From positions 1,377,246 through 1,441,245 of the forward strand of contig NZ_LT992558.1 of NCBI RefSeq assembly GCF_900258435.1: DNA of 64,000 nucleotides. Direction: 5' to 3'. The position numbers were made by a program, and so were the translations under genes. The notes beneath the pieces are model-generated. The model had not been told where the DNA came from, did not search any database, and saw only the letters and a program-made list of their open reading frames with translations. How positions within the stretch are numbered: the first letter of the stretch is position 1; each line of letters opens with the position of its first letter. Below, in pieces: positions 18,311 through 27,535 of the stretch. The DNA is from Carnobacterium divergens (GTDB lineage: Bacteria > Bacillota > Bacilli > Lactobacillales > Carnobacteriaceae).

Positions 18311-18345
18311 AAAAAGTTGTCGCAATTTATTGCGACAACTTTTTT
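18310..18345 (+). terminator. Terminator of the fab operon
   Basis: Perfect 14-bp stem (18312-18325 with 18330-18343), TTTA loop, T-rich on both sides; also serves the convergent gene at 18348. Confidence 0.92.
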
Positions 18346-18347
18346 GT

Positions 18348-18635
18348 TTAAGGATGAGGTGTAACCTCTGGAATTTCGACTGTAGAAGATTGATATAAAT
18401 ATTTTCCATCATTGGTTTCAATTAATATGGAGAAACGATCGTTGCTTAAAAGTAACTCTCCAATTTTTTCTCTTGTATAGATTCGACCTCTTGGAATATC
18501 ATGAGGTAGGGTGATTTCGATTTTTTTTAACTCATAAAACCCACAAGCAATGGTTTCTACAAATATCAAATTTGAGATACTTTGTAGTTCTTTTTCTTCA
18601 GCTTCCGTTAACTCATTCACATTTCCTTGATTCAT
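18348..18635 (-). CDS. Hypothetical protein, 95 residues
   Basis: Not recognised. The minus-strand start is well supported by AGGGGG about seven bases upstream. The product is acidic, with an N-terminal helix (NELTEAEEKELQSISN) and a beta-rich remainder (FYELKKIEITLPHDIPRG...); no signal peptide, membrane segment or metal motif. It is a single gene between the fab and feo transcription units, convergent with accA. Confidence 0.65.
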   Translation of the reverse strand: MNQGNVNELTEAEEKELQSISNLIFVETIACGFYELKKIEITLPHDIPRGRIYTREKIGELLLSNDRFSILIETNDGKYLYQSSTVEIPEVTPHP

Positions 18636-18735
18636 CCTTATCCCCCTAGAGCAGCATAATAAAATAAGACGTAGCTAATTAATTTTACCATCAAAGATAG
18701 TGGAATGATAGTGGATAAATGAGACAATTTTGGCA

Positions 18736-18770
18736 AAAAAAAACGAAATAAGTTAACTATTTCGTTTTTT
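18736..18770 (-). terminator. Terminator of the feo operon
   Basis: Stem AAAAAACGAAATA / TATTTCGTTTTTT with a seven-base loop and T-run on the minus strand. The left arm lies inside the last codons of the Cys-rich Feo protein gene. Confidence 0.85.
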
Positions 18771-18926
18771 AGCAGCATCCATTAAAACTTTTGCTTCACA
18801 ACTAGAATCACAACCGCCACATTTTCCTTTTTTAGAATTTTTAAAAAGTTTAGCAAGTTGAAAGATGGCCCAACCAAAAATCAAAATGCCAATAATCCAA
18901 TTTAATAAAAATGAATAAATAGTCAT
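18753..18926 (-). CDS. FeoB-associated Cys-rich membrane protein
   Basis: 57 residues: one N-terminal membrane helix (about 3-24) and a cytoplasmic tail with KCGGCDSSCEAK, the hallmark of the small FeoB-associated Cys-rich family. ATG at 18926 is chosen because AAAGGAG lies eight bases upstream; the GTG at 18935 is too close to that site. It follows feoB by ~33 bases in the same operon. Proposed role in ferrous iron uptake, possibly handing over Fe(II); mechanism unknown. Confidence 0.85.
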   Translation of the reverse strand: MTIYSFLLNWIIGILIFGWAIFQLAKLFKNSKKGKCGGCDSSCEAKVLMDAAKKRNS

Positions 18927-18959
18927 GAAGGTCACTCCTTTATTGGAATTATCAAGCGT

Positions 18960-20948
18960 TTAAAAATGCAATAAAATTCCGGTTTGGTAAATCATAAATG
19001 ATACGACATAAGCAATGATAAAACTTGATACAGCAGAGTAGATTGCCCAGAACCAAGAACCTGTTTCAGCTTTGATAGCGCCTAATACAGCAAAACATGG
19101 AATGTAAAGTAGGACAAATACCAAAAAGCTATAAGCTTGAAGTGGCGTGAAAACAGATGAAAGTTGACCAATTAAAGCAGATTCTCCACTAACGTGAAAC
19201 AGAATCAACAGAGTAGATCCAACGACTTCTTTTGCTAAAACCCCTGTAATAATGGCGCTGACAGCTTGCCAACTATAAAAGCCTAAGGGAACAAAGAAAG
19301 GAGCTAAAAAGGAGCCTATCGCTGCCATAAAGCTAGTGTCAATAGAAGAAGCCACTCCACTGGCGTTAAAATAACTAAGAGACCAAATTAAAACAGTCCC
19401 ACCAAAAATAACAGTTCCTGCTTTTTTTACAAATCCTTTTCCTTTATCCCAAGTTCCACGCCATAAAATAGCTAATTTTGGTAAATTATATTCAGGTAAA
19501 TCGACAATGAAAATTGAAGAATCAGTTGTTTTAAAGATTAATGAATAGCATTTTGCTAAAATAATTGCCACGAGTATCCCTAATACATAAAGGGATAATA
19601 CAATTAAAGCTTGATTTTTTTCAAAAAAAGCTGCAATAAATAAACTATAAATGGGCAGTCGAGCCGAACAGCTCATAAAAGGCGAAATTAAAGTTGTGAT
19701 TAAGCGTTCTTTAGGTTGTTCAATCGTTCTAGCGGCCATAATTCCTGGGACATTGCATCCAAACCCAATTAATAAAGGGATAAAAGCCTTCCCATTTAAC
19801 CCAACAAGTTCCATCAAACGATCCATAACCAGAGCCGCCCTAGCCATATAACCAGAGTCTTCTAAAAAGGATATACAAGCAAATAATACAAAAATTTGTG
19901 GCATAAAGACTAAAACACCCCCAACGCCTGCAATTAAGCCATCGACTATTAAGGAATGAATCAAGTCATTTGCACCTAGCCATGTTAAAAAAAGACTACT
20001 ATTTGACGAGAAGGGACCACTTAAAAACGCATCTAACAAGTCAGAAAGTGGTCCACCAACCCAATCGAACGTTAGCTTAAACATCAAATAAAAAAGAATT
20101 AAAAATAGAGGCATGCCTAAGATTGGGTGGGTGGTCAATCGATCTATTTTTTTAGTTAATGCAGTTGTTTTTTGAGTAGCTTCCTTTAACGTAGCTTTTT
20201 TGAGTAAAGCTTCTATAAACTCTAGACGAACTGAGTAGATAGTATCTTCTAAAAGTTGAGGATCTTTTTTTAATGGTATTAATAAATCATAATGATTAGC
20301 GTCAATAAATTCTTCTATCATCTTATTGCCAGCTAAAAATTGAATCATCAACCATCGAGCAAAACGTACTTCGTGTTGATAAGTAGTAGTTAATAAATTT
20401 TGACCTTCATGTATAATTGATTCAACCCTTTTGCCGTAGTCTAACTGAAACAGTTGAGAAGACGTTAAAGAGGGGTTGCTAATAAGAAACGATTTTAATG
20501 TATCCATGCCTTTATTTGTGCGAGCGTCTGTTTGGAAAACAGTCGCATGTAGTTCATTGCCTAGAATAGTTGGATTTAATTCCAGTCCTTGTTTTTTTAC
20601 AATATCCATCATATTTAAAACAAGTACCGTTGGTTTTCCATATTCTAAAAGTTCGATAGTGAGCAAGAGGTTGCGTTTTAACTGGGCTGCATTTAAAATA
20701 TTCAGTGTTTGATCAAAGGATTCATGAAGTAAAAAATCAGCTGCCACAGCTTCGTCTTTTGTTAAAGGATTTAAAGAATAAACACCGGGTAAATCAATAA
20801 TAGATACGAATGAATGGTTGATTTTTCCGATTTTTTTCTCCACCGTAACCCCGCTCCAATTGCCAACATAAGCGTAAGAATCAGTTAACTGATTGAAAAC
20901 GGTAGTTTTACCAGTATTTGGATTTCCAAAAAGAGCTATTTTCATCAC
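18960..20948 (-). CDS. feoB: Ferrous iron transporter FeoB
   Basis: 662 residues. The N-terminal G domain has G1 GNPNTGKT (8-15), G3 DLPG and G4 NMMD; then a helical spacer and a membrane domain with two repeated gate regions, including GCNVPGIMAARTI and SPFMSCSARLPIY, and several membrane helices to the C-terminus. It transports Fe(II) with GTP or ATP hydrolysis. It overlaps feoA by four bases. Slightly shorter than E. coli FeoB (773), normal for Gram-positives. Confidence 0.95.
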   Translation of the reverse strand: MMKIALFGNPNTGKTTVFNQLTDSYAYVGNWSGVTVEKKIGKINHSFVSIIDLPGVYSLNPLTKDEAVAADFLLHESFDQTLNILNAAQLKRNLLLTIELLEYGKPTVLVLNMMDIVKKQGLELNPTILGNELHATVFQTDARTNKGMDTLKSFLISNPSLTSSQLFQLDYGKRVESIIHEGQNLLTTTYQHEVRFARWLMIQFLAGNKMIEEFIDANHYDLLIPLKKDPQLLEDTIYSVRLEFIEALLKKATLKEATQKTTALTKKIDRLTTHPILGMPLFLILFYLMFKLTFDWVGGPLSDLLDAFLSGPFSSNSSLFLTWLGANDLIHSLIVDGLIAGVGGVLVFMPQIFVLFACISFLEDSGYMARAALVMDRLMELVGLNGKAFIPLLIGFGCNVPGIMAARTIEQPKERLITTLISPFMSCSARLPIYSLFIAAFFEKNQALIVLSLYVLGILVAIILAKCYSLIFKTTDSSIFIVDLPEYNLPKLAILWRGTWDKGKGFVKKAGTVIFGGTVLIWSLSYFNASGVASSIDTSFMAAIGSFLAPFFVPLGFYSWQAVSAIITGVLAKEVVGSTLLILFHVSGESALIGQLSSVFTPLQAYSFLVFVLLYIPCFAVLGAIKAETGSWFWAIYSAVSSFIIAYVVSFMIYQTGILLHF

Positions 20949-21172
20949 ATTTCATCTCCTAAGAGCAGCTCTAAAGTACGGCGACGAATGCCAACTTGTT
21001 GACCGTCACTTTCGATCGTACAAGGACCGTGAAAGGGATAGCGTCGTTTAACGGAAATTACGGACCCTTCACAGATTCCAACTTCTTTTAGACGTCGTTT
21101 TGTTAAGACATCTAACCTTGATAAATCATTAATTGAAATAGGATGGTTTAATTGAATTGAATGAACATTCAT
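20945..21172 (-). CDS. feoA: Ferrous iron transport accessory protein FeoA
   Basis: 75-residue SH3-like protein. ATG at 21172 is preferred, with TGAGGT eight bases upstream; the longer frame to 21217 lacks a ribosome site and runs into the operator region. It contains RRLKEVGICEGSVISVKRRYPFHGP, the FeoA core. FeoA binds FeoB at the cytoplasmic side and is needed for uptake. Confidence 0.9.
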   Translation of the reverse strand: MNVHSIQLNHPISINDLSRLDVLTKRRLKEVGICEGSVISVKRRYPFHGPCTIESDGQQVGIRRRTLELLLGDEM

Positions 21173-21222
21173 CGTTAAAACCTCATTTACCTTAATTTGA
21201 AGTGGCGATTCCACCAATTAAT

Positions 21223-21237
21223 TGATAGTGATTCTCA
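21223..21237. promoter_or_regulatory. Fur-box-like operator of feo
   Basis: TGATAGT-G-ATTCTCA matches the 7-1-7 Fur consensus TGATAAT-N-ATTATCA at 12 of the 14 specified positions. It lies a few bases downstream of the predicted feo start site, so iron-bound Fur could block transcription. Confidence 0.7.
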
Positions 21238-21251
21238 TTACCACTTAGCTC

Positions 21252-21279
21252 ATCATATCACAAATTAAAGATTTGTAAA
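21252..21279 (-). promoter_or_regulatory. feoA promoter
   Basis: On the minus strand TTTACA, 16-bp spacer, TATGAT; the Fur-like box follows immediately. Confidence 0.6.
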
Positions 21280-21361
21280 TAACTCTTCAGCAAAAAAACA
21301 AGTATTCCTTTAAATATTGCGTATGTTAAGGTAAGATAGAACAAGTTGAATTTTAATAAGA

Positions 21362-22333
21362 ATGGTTGTGAATAACATGGGAGAAAAAATTGATTTCCCA
21401 AAGAATTATGATTTGTATTTAAAAAAAGCGATGAGTTATTTTAAAATTGGCAACATGGAAGAAGCGATTCCATACTTTGCTAAAGCTTATCAGCTTAAAA
21501 AAGAAGATAAAATTAATACTTTTTATACAACAGCCCTTTATCAAATTGGTTCTTATCAAGAAGCAAAACAAATAGCAGAGGAAAAATTAACATTTTATCA
21601 AAATGAAGAGCAACTATACGCTTTTTATACCTCCATTTTAATCAAAGCCCACTACTTTGAAGAAGCCTCTGATATTATTACAAAAGAGCAACATCGAATT
21701 GGGAAACCTAAAAATAGTGAAGTCTGGGAAACATTGGCAAAAAATTGTTTAGAAGAAGCAGAAAATAAACGACTACAAGAAGAAAAAAAACATAAACATC
21801 TTTTAAAACAATCTTTTTCAATTGGAGACAAATCATACTCAGAACAAGCAGACTTAATGCAAACGTTGGAGCAAGTTCCACTAGAAATTTATCTACAAGC
21901 TGCCAAAATAATGTTGGTGAATCCTTTTGTGAATGGATTGATCAAAGCCACCTTAATTGAAGGGTTAATCGCTAACGAGTGTTCAGAAGTAATTAAAATA
22001 AACTGGTTCGATCAAGATCGTCAGATTATTCCAACACAGTTGAAGCCGCTAGCAGAAAATCAAACAGTTGAAACGGTTAAGAAAATAATCGAAGAACAAG
22101 TTGCAATCCACAATCCATCACTTTTCCAACTGATAAATGAAGAATTCAATCTGCACGTTATTTTATTGTATCCTTTCATAGAAGAAGTGATTACGTTGCC
22201 TTCAATTTGGGTAAAACTATATCAGCAAAAATACGACATGGAAACGTCTATTATAATAGAAGAATCAGAGGAACAAAAAAACATGGCTACATGGATGGAT
22301 CGATTAAATCAGCAATTACTGGAATTATATTAA
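21362..22333 (+). CDS. TPR-repeat protein, function unknown
   Basis: 323 residues. The first ~130 residues form tetratricopeptide-like helical pairs (NYDLYLKKAMSYFKIGNMEEAIPYFAKAYQL, then two further pairs); the middle is charged (ENKRLQEEKKHKHLL) and the C-terminal ~150 residues are not recognised. Such proteins are common beside tig in lactic acid bacteria, but the role is undefined. Start uncertain: ATG 21362 or 21377, neither with a strong ribosome site. Cytoplasmic by sequence. Confidence 0.75.
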   Translation: MVVNNMGEKIDFPKNYDLYLKKAMSYFKIGNMEEAIPYFAKAYQLKKEDKINTFYTTALYQIGSYQEAKQIAEEKLTFYQNEEQLYAFYTSILIKAHYFEEASDIITKEQHRIGKPKNSEVWETLAKNCLEEAENKRLQEEKKHKHLLKQSFSIGDKSYSEQADLMQTLEQVPLEIYLQAAKIMLVNPFVNGLIKATLIEGLIANECSEVIKINWFDQDRQIIPTQLKPLAENQTVETVKKIIEEQVAIHNPSLFQLINEEFNLHVILLYPFIEEVITLPSIWVKLYQQKYDMETSIIIEESEEQKNMATWMDRLNQQLLELY

Positions 22334-22448
22334 AGAACAAAAAAGTTAAGGATATTTAATAGGAAAGCAATGAAACACAATTCTAGCTTATATTTCTAAT
22401 AAAATAACTTGTAATTGGAAATTTTTTTAATGTATTGCTGTCAATGTA

Positions 22449-22477
22449 TTTACAAAGTTTTGCTGATAGTGTACTAT
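22449..22477 (+). promoter_or_regulatory. tig promoter
   Basis: TTTACA, 17-bp spacer, TACTAT, about 60 bases upstream of the trigger factor start. Confidence 0.65.
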
Positions 22478-22536
22478 TAATGAGTATGCAATAGCTAAAA
22501 AAATATGAAAACTATAGTGTTTCGGAGGGAATATAC

Positions 22537-23817
22537 ATGACTGCAAAATGGGAAAAAAAAGGCGCTAATGATGGTGTCTTAACATTTGAAATTACAGAAG
22601 AAAAAATCAAAGAAGGAATCGAGAAAGCCTTCAACAAAGTGAAAAAAAATCTTGATGTTCCAGGTTTCCGTAAAGGGAAAGTATCACGTCAAGTATTTAA
22701 CAAAATGTACGGCGAAGAAGCTCTTTACGAAGATGCATTGAACGTTGTATTACCAGAAGCTTATGCTGCTGCTTTAGAAGAATCAGGTATTGATCCTGTT
22801 GACCAACCAAAAATCGATGTATTAAGCATGGAAAAAGGTCAAGCATGGGTAATCACTGCTGATGTTACTGTAAAACCTGAAGTTAAATTAGGCGAATACA
22901 AAAACTTAACAGTTGAAAAACAAGACCGTGAAGTGACAGATGCAGACGTTGAAGAAAACATCAAACAAAAACAAGCAGCACAAGCTGAACTTGTTTTAAA
23001 AGAAGAAGCTGCAGTAAACGGCGACACAGTTGTCATTGACTTTGAAGGCTTTAAAGACGGTGTTGCGTTTGACGGTGGAAAAGGTGAAAATACTTCTCTA
23101 GAATTAGGTTCAAACTCATTCATCCCAGGATTTGAAGAACAATTAATTGGCGCAAAAGCTGGCGACGAAGTTGAAGTTAAAGTAACTTTCCCTGAAGAAT
23201 ATCATTCAGAAGACCTTAAAGGCGCTGAAGCAGTATTCAACGTTAAAGTTCATGAAGTTAAAGCAAAAGAATTACCAGAATTAGATGATGAATTTGCTAA
23301 AGACATCGACGAAGAAGTTGAAACATTAGCTGAATTAAAAGAAAAAACCAAAAAAGAATTAACAGATGCTAAATTAAATGCAGCTGAAGAAGCCGTTCAA
23401 GAAGCAGCTATCCGTCAAGCAGTTGACAATGCTGAAATCGTTGAATTGCCACATGTAATGGTACATGATGAAGTTCACCGTCAAATGGATCAATTCCTAA
23501 ATGATATGCAACGTCAAGGTGTATCTCCAGAAATGTACTACCAATTAACTGGTACAACAGAAGAAGACTTACACAAACAAATGGAAGCAGATGCTGATAT
23601 TAGAACACGTACAAACCTAGTTCTTGAAGCAATTGTTGCAGCAGAAGGTTTCGAACCAACTGAAGAAGAAGTTGAAAAAGAAATCAAAGAATTAGCTGAA
23701 CAATACAACATGGAAGAAAAAGCTGTCCGTGCTGCTCTAAGTGTTGACATGTTAAAACATGACATTTCAATGAAAAAAGCAATTGACACTATTACTGAAA
23801 CAGCAGTAGAAAAATAA
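22537..23817 (+). CDS. tig: Trigger factor
   Basis: 426 residues in the usual three parts: ribosome-binding tail with [14 protein letters not shown] (the GFRxGxxP-like signature) near residue 40, FKBP-type PPIase domain around 150-245 ([44 protein letters not shown]), and a helical chaperone C-terminus. It binds nascent chains at the ribosome exit. Codon choice is biased towards highly expressed genes. CGGAGGG precedes the start. Confidence 0.97.
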   Translation: MTAKWEKKGANDGVLTFEITEEKIKEGIEKAFNKVKKNLDVPGFRKGKVSRQVFNKMYGEEALYEDALNVVLPEAYAAALEESGIDPVDQPKIDVLSMEKGQAWVITADVTVKPEVKLGEYKNLTVEKQDREVTDADVEENIKQKQAAQAELVLKEEAAVNGDTVVIDFEGFKDGVAFDGGKGENTSLELGSNSFIPGFEEQLIGAKAGDEVEVKVTFPEEYHSEDLKGAEAVFNVKVHEVKAKELPELDDEFAKDIDEEVETLAELKEKTKKELTDAKLNAAEEAVQEAAIRQAVDNAEIVELPHVMVHDEVHRQMDQFLNDMQRQGVSPEMYYQLTGTTEEDLHKQMEADADIRTRTNLVLEAIVAAEGFEPTEEEVEKEIKELAEQYNMEEKAVRAALSVDMLKHDISMKKAIDTITETAVEK

Positions 23818-23830
23818 GCTGACTGTTCGT

Positions 23831-23868
23831 TGCCCTTGCTACTACTTGTTAGTAGCAGGGCTTTTTTA
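23831..23868 (+). terminator. tig terminator
   Basis: Stem GCCCTTGCTACTA / TAGTAGCAGGGC (one mismatch) with a five-base loop and TTTTTT. Confidence 0.9.
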
Positions 23869-23908
23869 GGTGAATTTTAAATTATTTTTAATTTTCTAGT
23901 TAAAATTG

Positions 23909-23936
23909 TTGCGTTGCTGAGAGAATGACGTATACT
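23909..23936 (+). promoter_or_regulatory. rpoD promoter
   Basis: TTGCGT, 16-bp spacer, TATACT, about 84 bases before the rpoD start. Confidence 0.6.
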
Positions 23937-24019
23937 ATATAGTTGTAGTCATTTGAAATTCGTTTTAAGGTGTAACATAAAACTGTAAAAATGAATGAAT
24001 AATCGAAGGGGGCTTTTCG

Positions 24020-25138
24020 TTGGCTAAAGTAGATAAAGAGACAAAAAAATTAATCGACACCGCAACACAAAAAATCATCAAAGAAAATAAGCTTAAAGCG
24101 ATTGTGCACATTGATATTCTAACAAACGAAGTGGTAATTCCATTTAGTTTAGATGCTGAACAAATCGATAACTTAATTCAAAAAGTAGAAGATGCTGGTG
24201 TCAGTGTTGTTGGGGATGATGGCGGCCCGACAGACCGTCAAATTCTTGCAACTGAAAAAAAACGTAAAAAAGATAAAGAAAAAGAAGAAGAATTAGCTGC
24301 ACCGATTGGTGTCAACGTAGATGATCCCGTTCGTATGTATTTAAAAGAAATTGGTCGAGTAAAATTATTAACAGCAGATGAAGAAGTAACATTAGCAAAA
24401 CGTATCCAAGATGGTGATCCTGAAGCAAAACAAGCTTTGGCAGAAGCAAACTTACGTTTAGTTGTAAGTATTGCGAAACGTTATGTAGGCCGTGGTATGC
24501 AGTTTCTTGATTTAATTCAAGAAGGAAATATCGGTTTAATGAAGGCTGTTGAAAAATTTGACTATACAAAAGGATTTAAATTTTCAACCTATGCAACTTG
24601 GTGGATTCGTCAGGCCATTACCCGAGCAATAGCTGACCAAGCAAGAACCATTCGAATTCCTGTTCATATGATTGAAACGATCAACAAATTAATTCGTATT
24701 CAAAGACAATTGTTACAAGATTTGGGACGTGAAGCAACACCTGAAGAGCTTGGTGCTGAAATGGATTTAACCGTTGAGAAAGTACATGAAATTTTGAAAA
24801 TTTCTCAAGAACCTGTTTCTCTAGATACGCCAATTGGTGAAGAAGATGATTCACAATTAGGGGACTTTATTGAAGATCAAGGCGCTGCAAGTCCTGAAGA
24901 GCAAGCTTCCTATGAATTGTTGAAAACTCAAATTGAAGAAGCTTTAGATACATTGACTGATCGTGAAGAAAATGTATTACGACTTCGCTTTGGTTTAGAA
25001 GATGGCCGCATTCGTACGTTAGAAGAAGTTGGTAAAGTATTTGGCGTGACAAGAGAGCGGATTCGTCAAATTGAGTCAAAAGCACTACGTAAATTACGTC
25101 ACCCAAGTCGTTCAAAACAATTAAAAGATTATTTATAA
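24020..25138 (+). CDS. rpoD: RNA polymerase primary sigma factor SigA (RpoD)
   Basis: 372 residues with TTG start at 24020 and AAGGGGGC upstream. Contains region 1.1, region 1.2 ([28 protein letters not shown]), region 2 ([35 protein letters not shown], then [17 protein letters not shown] for -10 recognition), region 3, and region 4 with [20 protein letters not shown] for -35 recognition. This is the housekeeping sigma. It stands alone between tig and clpX, not behind dnaG as in Bacillus subtilis. Confidence 0.96.
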   Translation: MAKVDKETKKLIDTATQKIIKENKLKAIVHIDILTNEVVIPFSLDAEQIDNLIQKVEDAGVSVVGDDGGPTDRQILATEKKRKKDKEKEEELAAPIGVNVDDPVRMYLKEIGRVKLLTADEEVTLAKRIQDGDPEAKQALAEANLRLVVSIAKRYVGRGMQFLDLIQEGNIGLMKAVEKFDYTKGFKFSTYATWWIRQAITRAIADQARTIRIPVHMIETINKLIRIQRQLLQDLGREATPEELGAEMDLTVEKVHEILKISQEPVSLDTPIGEEDDSQLGDFIEDQGAASPEEQASYELLKTQIEEALDTLTDREENVLRLRFGLEDGRIRTLEEVGKVFGVTRERIRQIESKALRKLRHPSRSKQLKDYL

Positions 25139-25148
25139 AAATAAGAAG

Positions 25149-25192
25149 AATGACCTTTTGGAATAGTTCGCTTTCCAGAAAGTCATTTTTTT
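25149..25192 (+). terminator. rpoD terminator
   Basis: Imperfect 15-bp stem (AATGACCTTTTGGAA with TTCCAGAAAGTCATT) and seven T residues. Confidence 0.8.
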
Positions 25193-25488
25193 CTTAATTA
25201 CCATCTTAACTCGTAAAAATAAACGAAAAAAGCATAGCAAACTTACTAATAATAATGTAAAATTAAGGTTAAAGTAAGTTTGATAGTTTCAAAAACAGTA
25301 GTTTAATTAGATAAGTTATTAAAATGTTGATGAATTCTGACTAAAGTTGAAAAACCAAACATAAATAGTTCTCATTTTTAAAACAGTGTGCTAAGATAGA
25401 GAATATTTAAAGAATCTCATTGTATTAATAGCAAAAAAAGTCTGATACTATTAAATAGATCTAAATGAGAATTGAGGTGGATGAAGCG
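25193..25488. other. Leader region of clpX with a long-armed inverted repeat
   Basis: No gene fits here. An exact 10-bp inverted repeat, CAAACTTACT (25238-25247) and AGTAAGTTTG (25273-25282), encloses a 25-base AT-rich loop. No CtsR or CIRCE box was recognised. A -10-like TACTAT lies near 25446 but its -35 partner is poor, so the clpX promoter is unresolved. Confidence 0.4.
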
Positions 25489-26736
25489 ATGTTTAACGAT
25501 GAAGAAACAAAAGGCCCAGTTAATTGTTCTTTTTGTGGGAAATCACAAGATCAAGTCAAGAAAATTGTTGCTGGTCCAGGAGTATTTATATGTAATGAAT
25601 GTATCGAATTATGTAAGGAAATCATTGATGAAGAATTCAATGAGACAAGTTTAGGCGAATTTTTAGAAGTACCTAAACCACAAGAAATTAGAGCGATTTT
25701 AAATGATTATGTTATCGGTCAAGATCAAGCTAAAAAAGCTTTATCCGTTGCTGTATACAATCATTATAAACGCGTCAATCAATTAAATACAGAAGATAGC
25801 GATGTTGAACTGCAAAAAAGCAATATTTCATTAATTGGACCAACTGGTTCAGGAAAAACTTTCTTAGCACAAAGTTTAGCTCGTATATTAAATGTACCGT
25901 TTGCGATTGCAGATGCTACAAGCTTAACAGAAGCAGGTTACGTAGGAGAAGATGTTGAAAACATCCTGTTAAAACTAATGCAAGCAGCTGATTACGATGT
26001 TGAGCGCGCTGAAAAAGGCATTATTTACATTGATGAAATTGATAAAATCGCCCGTAAAAGTGAAAATGTATCCATTACAAGAGATGTCAGTGGGGAAGGT
26101 GTTCAACAAGCCTTATTAAAAATTCTAGAAGGTACGGTTGCAAATGTTCCACCACAAGGCGGACGTAAGCATCCTCATCAAGAATTTGTCCAATTAGACA
26201 CAAGCAATATTTTGTTTATTGTAGGTGGTGCATTTGACGGAATCGAAGAGATTGTCAAAAATCGTATGGGAGAAAAAGTCATTGGTTTTGGTTCAAGTTC
26301 TAAAAAATTAGACGAAACCCAAAGCGTAATGCAACAAATTGTTCCAGAAGATTTACAAAAATTTGGTTTAATTCCAGAATTTATCGGACGTTTGCCTGTT
26401 ATGGCGGCTCTTGAAAAATTAACTGAAGATGATTTAGTTCATATTCTAACGGAACCTAAAAATTCATTAGTGAAGCAATATAAAAAATTATTTGCATTAG
26501 ATGAAGTTGAATTGGAATTTAAACCAGAAGCTTTAAAAGCAATTGCTAAAAAAGCAATTGAACGCAATACAGGTGCACGTGGACTTCGTTCGATTATTGA
26601 AAGCATTATGCTTGAAATTATGTTCGATTTACCAAGCCGACCTGAAATCAACAAATGTGTTATCACTGAAGAAACCGTTTCTGGTTCAGGAAAACCTGAA
26701 CTTTACAATGTTGAAGGTGTTGTTGTAGGTTCGTAA
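25489..26736 (+). CDS. clpX: ATP-dependent Clp protease ATP-binding subunit ClpX
   Basis: 415 residues. Zinc-binding domain with Cys13, Cys16, Cys35, Cys38; AAA+ core with Walker A GPTGSGKT, pore loop region GYVGEDVE and Walker [13 protein letters not shown]-type ClpP loop at VIGFGSS; sensor region [11 protein letters not shown] at 25489 (MFNDEE) is chosen because GAGGTGG lies nine bases upstream; the open frame reaches an ATG at 25465. It unfolds substrates for ClpP. Confidence 0.96.
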   Translation: MFNDEETKGPVNCSFCGKSQDQVKKIVAGPGVFICNECIELCKEIIDEEFNETSLGEFLEVPKPQEIRAILNDYVIGQDQAKKALSVAVYNHYKRVNQLNTEDSDVELQKSNISLIGPTGSGKTFLAQSLARILNVPFAIADATSLTEAGYVGEDVENILLKLMQAADYDVERAEKGIIYIDEIDKIARKSENVSITRDVSGEGVQQALLKILEGTVANVPPQGGRKHPHQEFVQLDTSNILFIVGGAFDGIEEIVKNRMGEKVIGFGSSSKKLDETQSVMQQIVPEDLQKFGLIPEFIGRLPVMAALEKLTEDDLVHILTEPKNSLVKQYKKLFALDEVELEFKPEALKAIAKKAIERNTGARGLRSIIESIMLEIMFDLPSRPEINKCVITEETVSGSGKPELYNVEGVVVGS

Positions 26737-26739
26737 ACC

Positions 26740-26778
26740 AAAGAAGAAGTTGACAAACGTCAACTTCTTCTTTTTTTT
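26740..26778 (+). terminator. clpX terminator
   Basis: Perfect 14-bp stem AAGAAGAAGTTGAC / GTCAACTTCTTCTT, AAAC loop, T-run. It insulates clpX from the phage-tail cluster that follows. Confidence 0.92.
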
Positions 26779-26855
26779 GATTAAATAAATAATAGCGTGA
26801 TATAAATAAATAATTCCATCAAAAATAAAAAAATTCAAATTTTATAATCTTTTAG

Positions 26856-26884
26856 TTGCGAAAAGAACAAACGTTCGGTACAAT
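26856..26884 (+). promoter_or_regulatory. SOS promoter of the tail-cluster regulator
   Basis: TTGCGA (26856-26861), exactly 17 bases, TACAAT (26879-26884). The spacer holds a LexA box. Start of transcription is expected near 26891, about 50 bases before the regulator gene. Confidence 0.8.
26865..26876. promoter_or_regulatory. LexA (DinR) box 1
   Basis: GAAC-AAAC-GTTC, a perfect match to the Gram-positive SOS core GAAC-N4-GTTC, wholly between the -35 and -10 elements, where LexA would block RNA polymerase. Confidence 0.85.
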
Positions 26885-26940
26885 GGAAATGGAAACGCGG
26901 TGCGACAACATACCCTCAATAATACTAAGTGGTGATAAAA

Positions 26941-27284
26941 TGGGAGAAATTATTGTAGATAAAGAAACCAGAAGACAAGTAGATCAACTTTTAAAAAAAA
27001 TACCAAAGTTAACAGCGATGGCTAGTTTAGCCGAACAAATATCAGGAGATGCACTCTTAAACAGTCGCTTGCAAAGTGCTAAAGATGAGCTTGACAGTAT
27101 TAAAGCAGTTATTGCATCTATTCCTGATGAAGATCAAAAAGAAATTATTACCAAGCGCTATTTGATTCAAAATAATTATGAAACAGACATTCAAGTTTAT
27201 ATGGATCTAAACATGAGTGAATCGTATTACTATCGTATGAAGAAAGAAGCATTTGAGATACTTGCATTTTTATGGGGATTATAA
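26941..27284 (+). CDS. ArpU-like phage late-gene transcriptional regulator
   Basis: 114 residues when started at ATG 26941 (GGTG four to five bases upstream); the frame continues upstream to 26856 but that part overlaps promoter and LexA box, so it is not coding. The sequence matches the ArpU style: helical N-terminus, then IITKRYL and a sigma-region-4-like helix-turn-helix around DLNMSESYYYRMKKEAFEILAFLW. ArpU proteins switch on late structural and lysis operons in phages of Gram-positives. It is monocistronic, closed by its own terminator, and precedes the tail operon it presumably activates. Confidence 0.8.
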
Positions 27285-27305
27285 TTAAATAAACAAACAA
27301 CTTAT

Positions 27306-27348
27306 AAAAAGAAAGTGGATTCTCTTAACCAGAGTCCTCTTTCTTTTT
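27306..27348 (+). terminator. Terminator after the ArpU-like gene
   Basis: Stem AAAAAGAAAGTGGATTCTCT / AGAGTCCTCTTTCTTTTT with a five-base loop. It separates regulator and tail operon transcripts. Confidence 0.85.
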
Positions 27349-27420
27349 ATTTTTTTAGGTAAAAAAGAATGTTGAAAGAGAAAAAAAGAAATCAAACAGA
27401 AAAGATAAAGAAACGAGATA

Positions 27421-27432
27421 GAACAAATGTTC
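27421..27432. promoter_or_regulatory. LexA box 2 at the tail operon promoter
   Basis: GAAC-AAAT-GTTC, again a perfect core. The 17 bases 27420-27436 differ from box 1 and its flanks (26864-26880) at one position only. It covers the place where the -35 of the tail operon promoter would be. Confidence 0.8.
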
Positions 27433-27442
27433 GGTATCGAGG

Positions 27443-27448
27443 TATACT
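27443..27448 (+). promoter_or_regulatory. -10 element of the tail operon
   Basis: TATACT with no recognisable -35 at 17 bases (AGAACA at that place), as expected for a promoter needing an activator such as the ArpU-like protein. About 88 bases of leader follow. Confidence 0.5.
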
Positions 27449-27535
27449 TAGGATGTTGAAAGGCAAGAAGCCTCTAGCCTGACAATACCGTTCTCGAGAC
27501 GAACAACCAACAATAAACGAAAGAAGGAATATACT

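Noticed and set aside
26856..26940. N-terminal extension of the ArpU-like reading frame from a TTG start
   Set aside because: This stretch is occupied by the -35, LexA box and -10; ATG 26941 has a ribosome site, so the extension is not translated.
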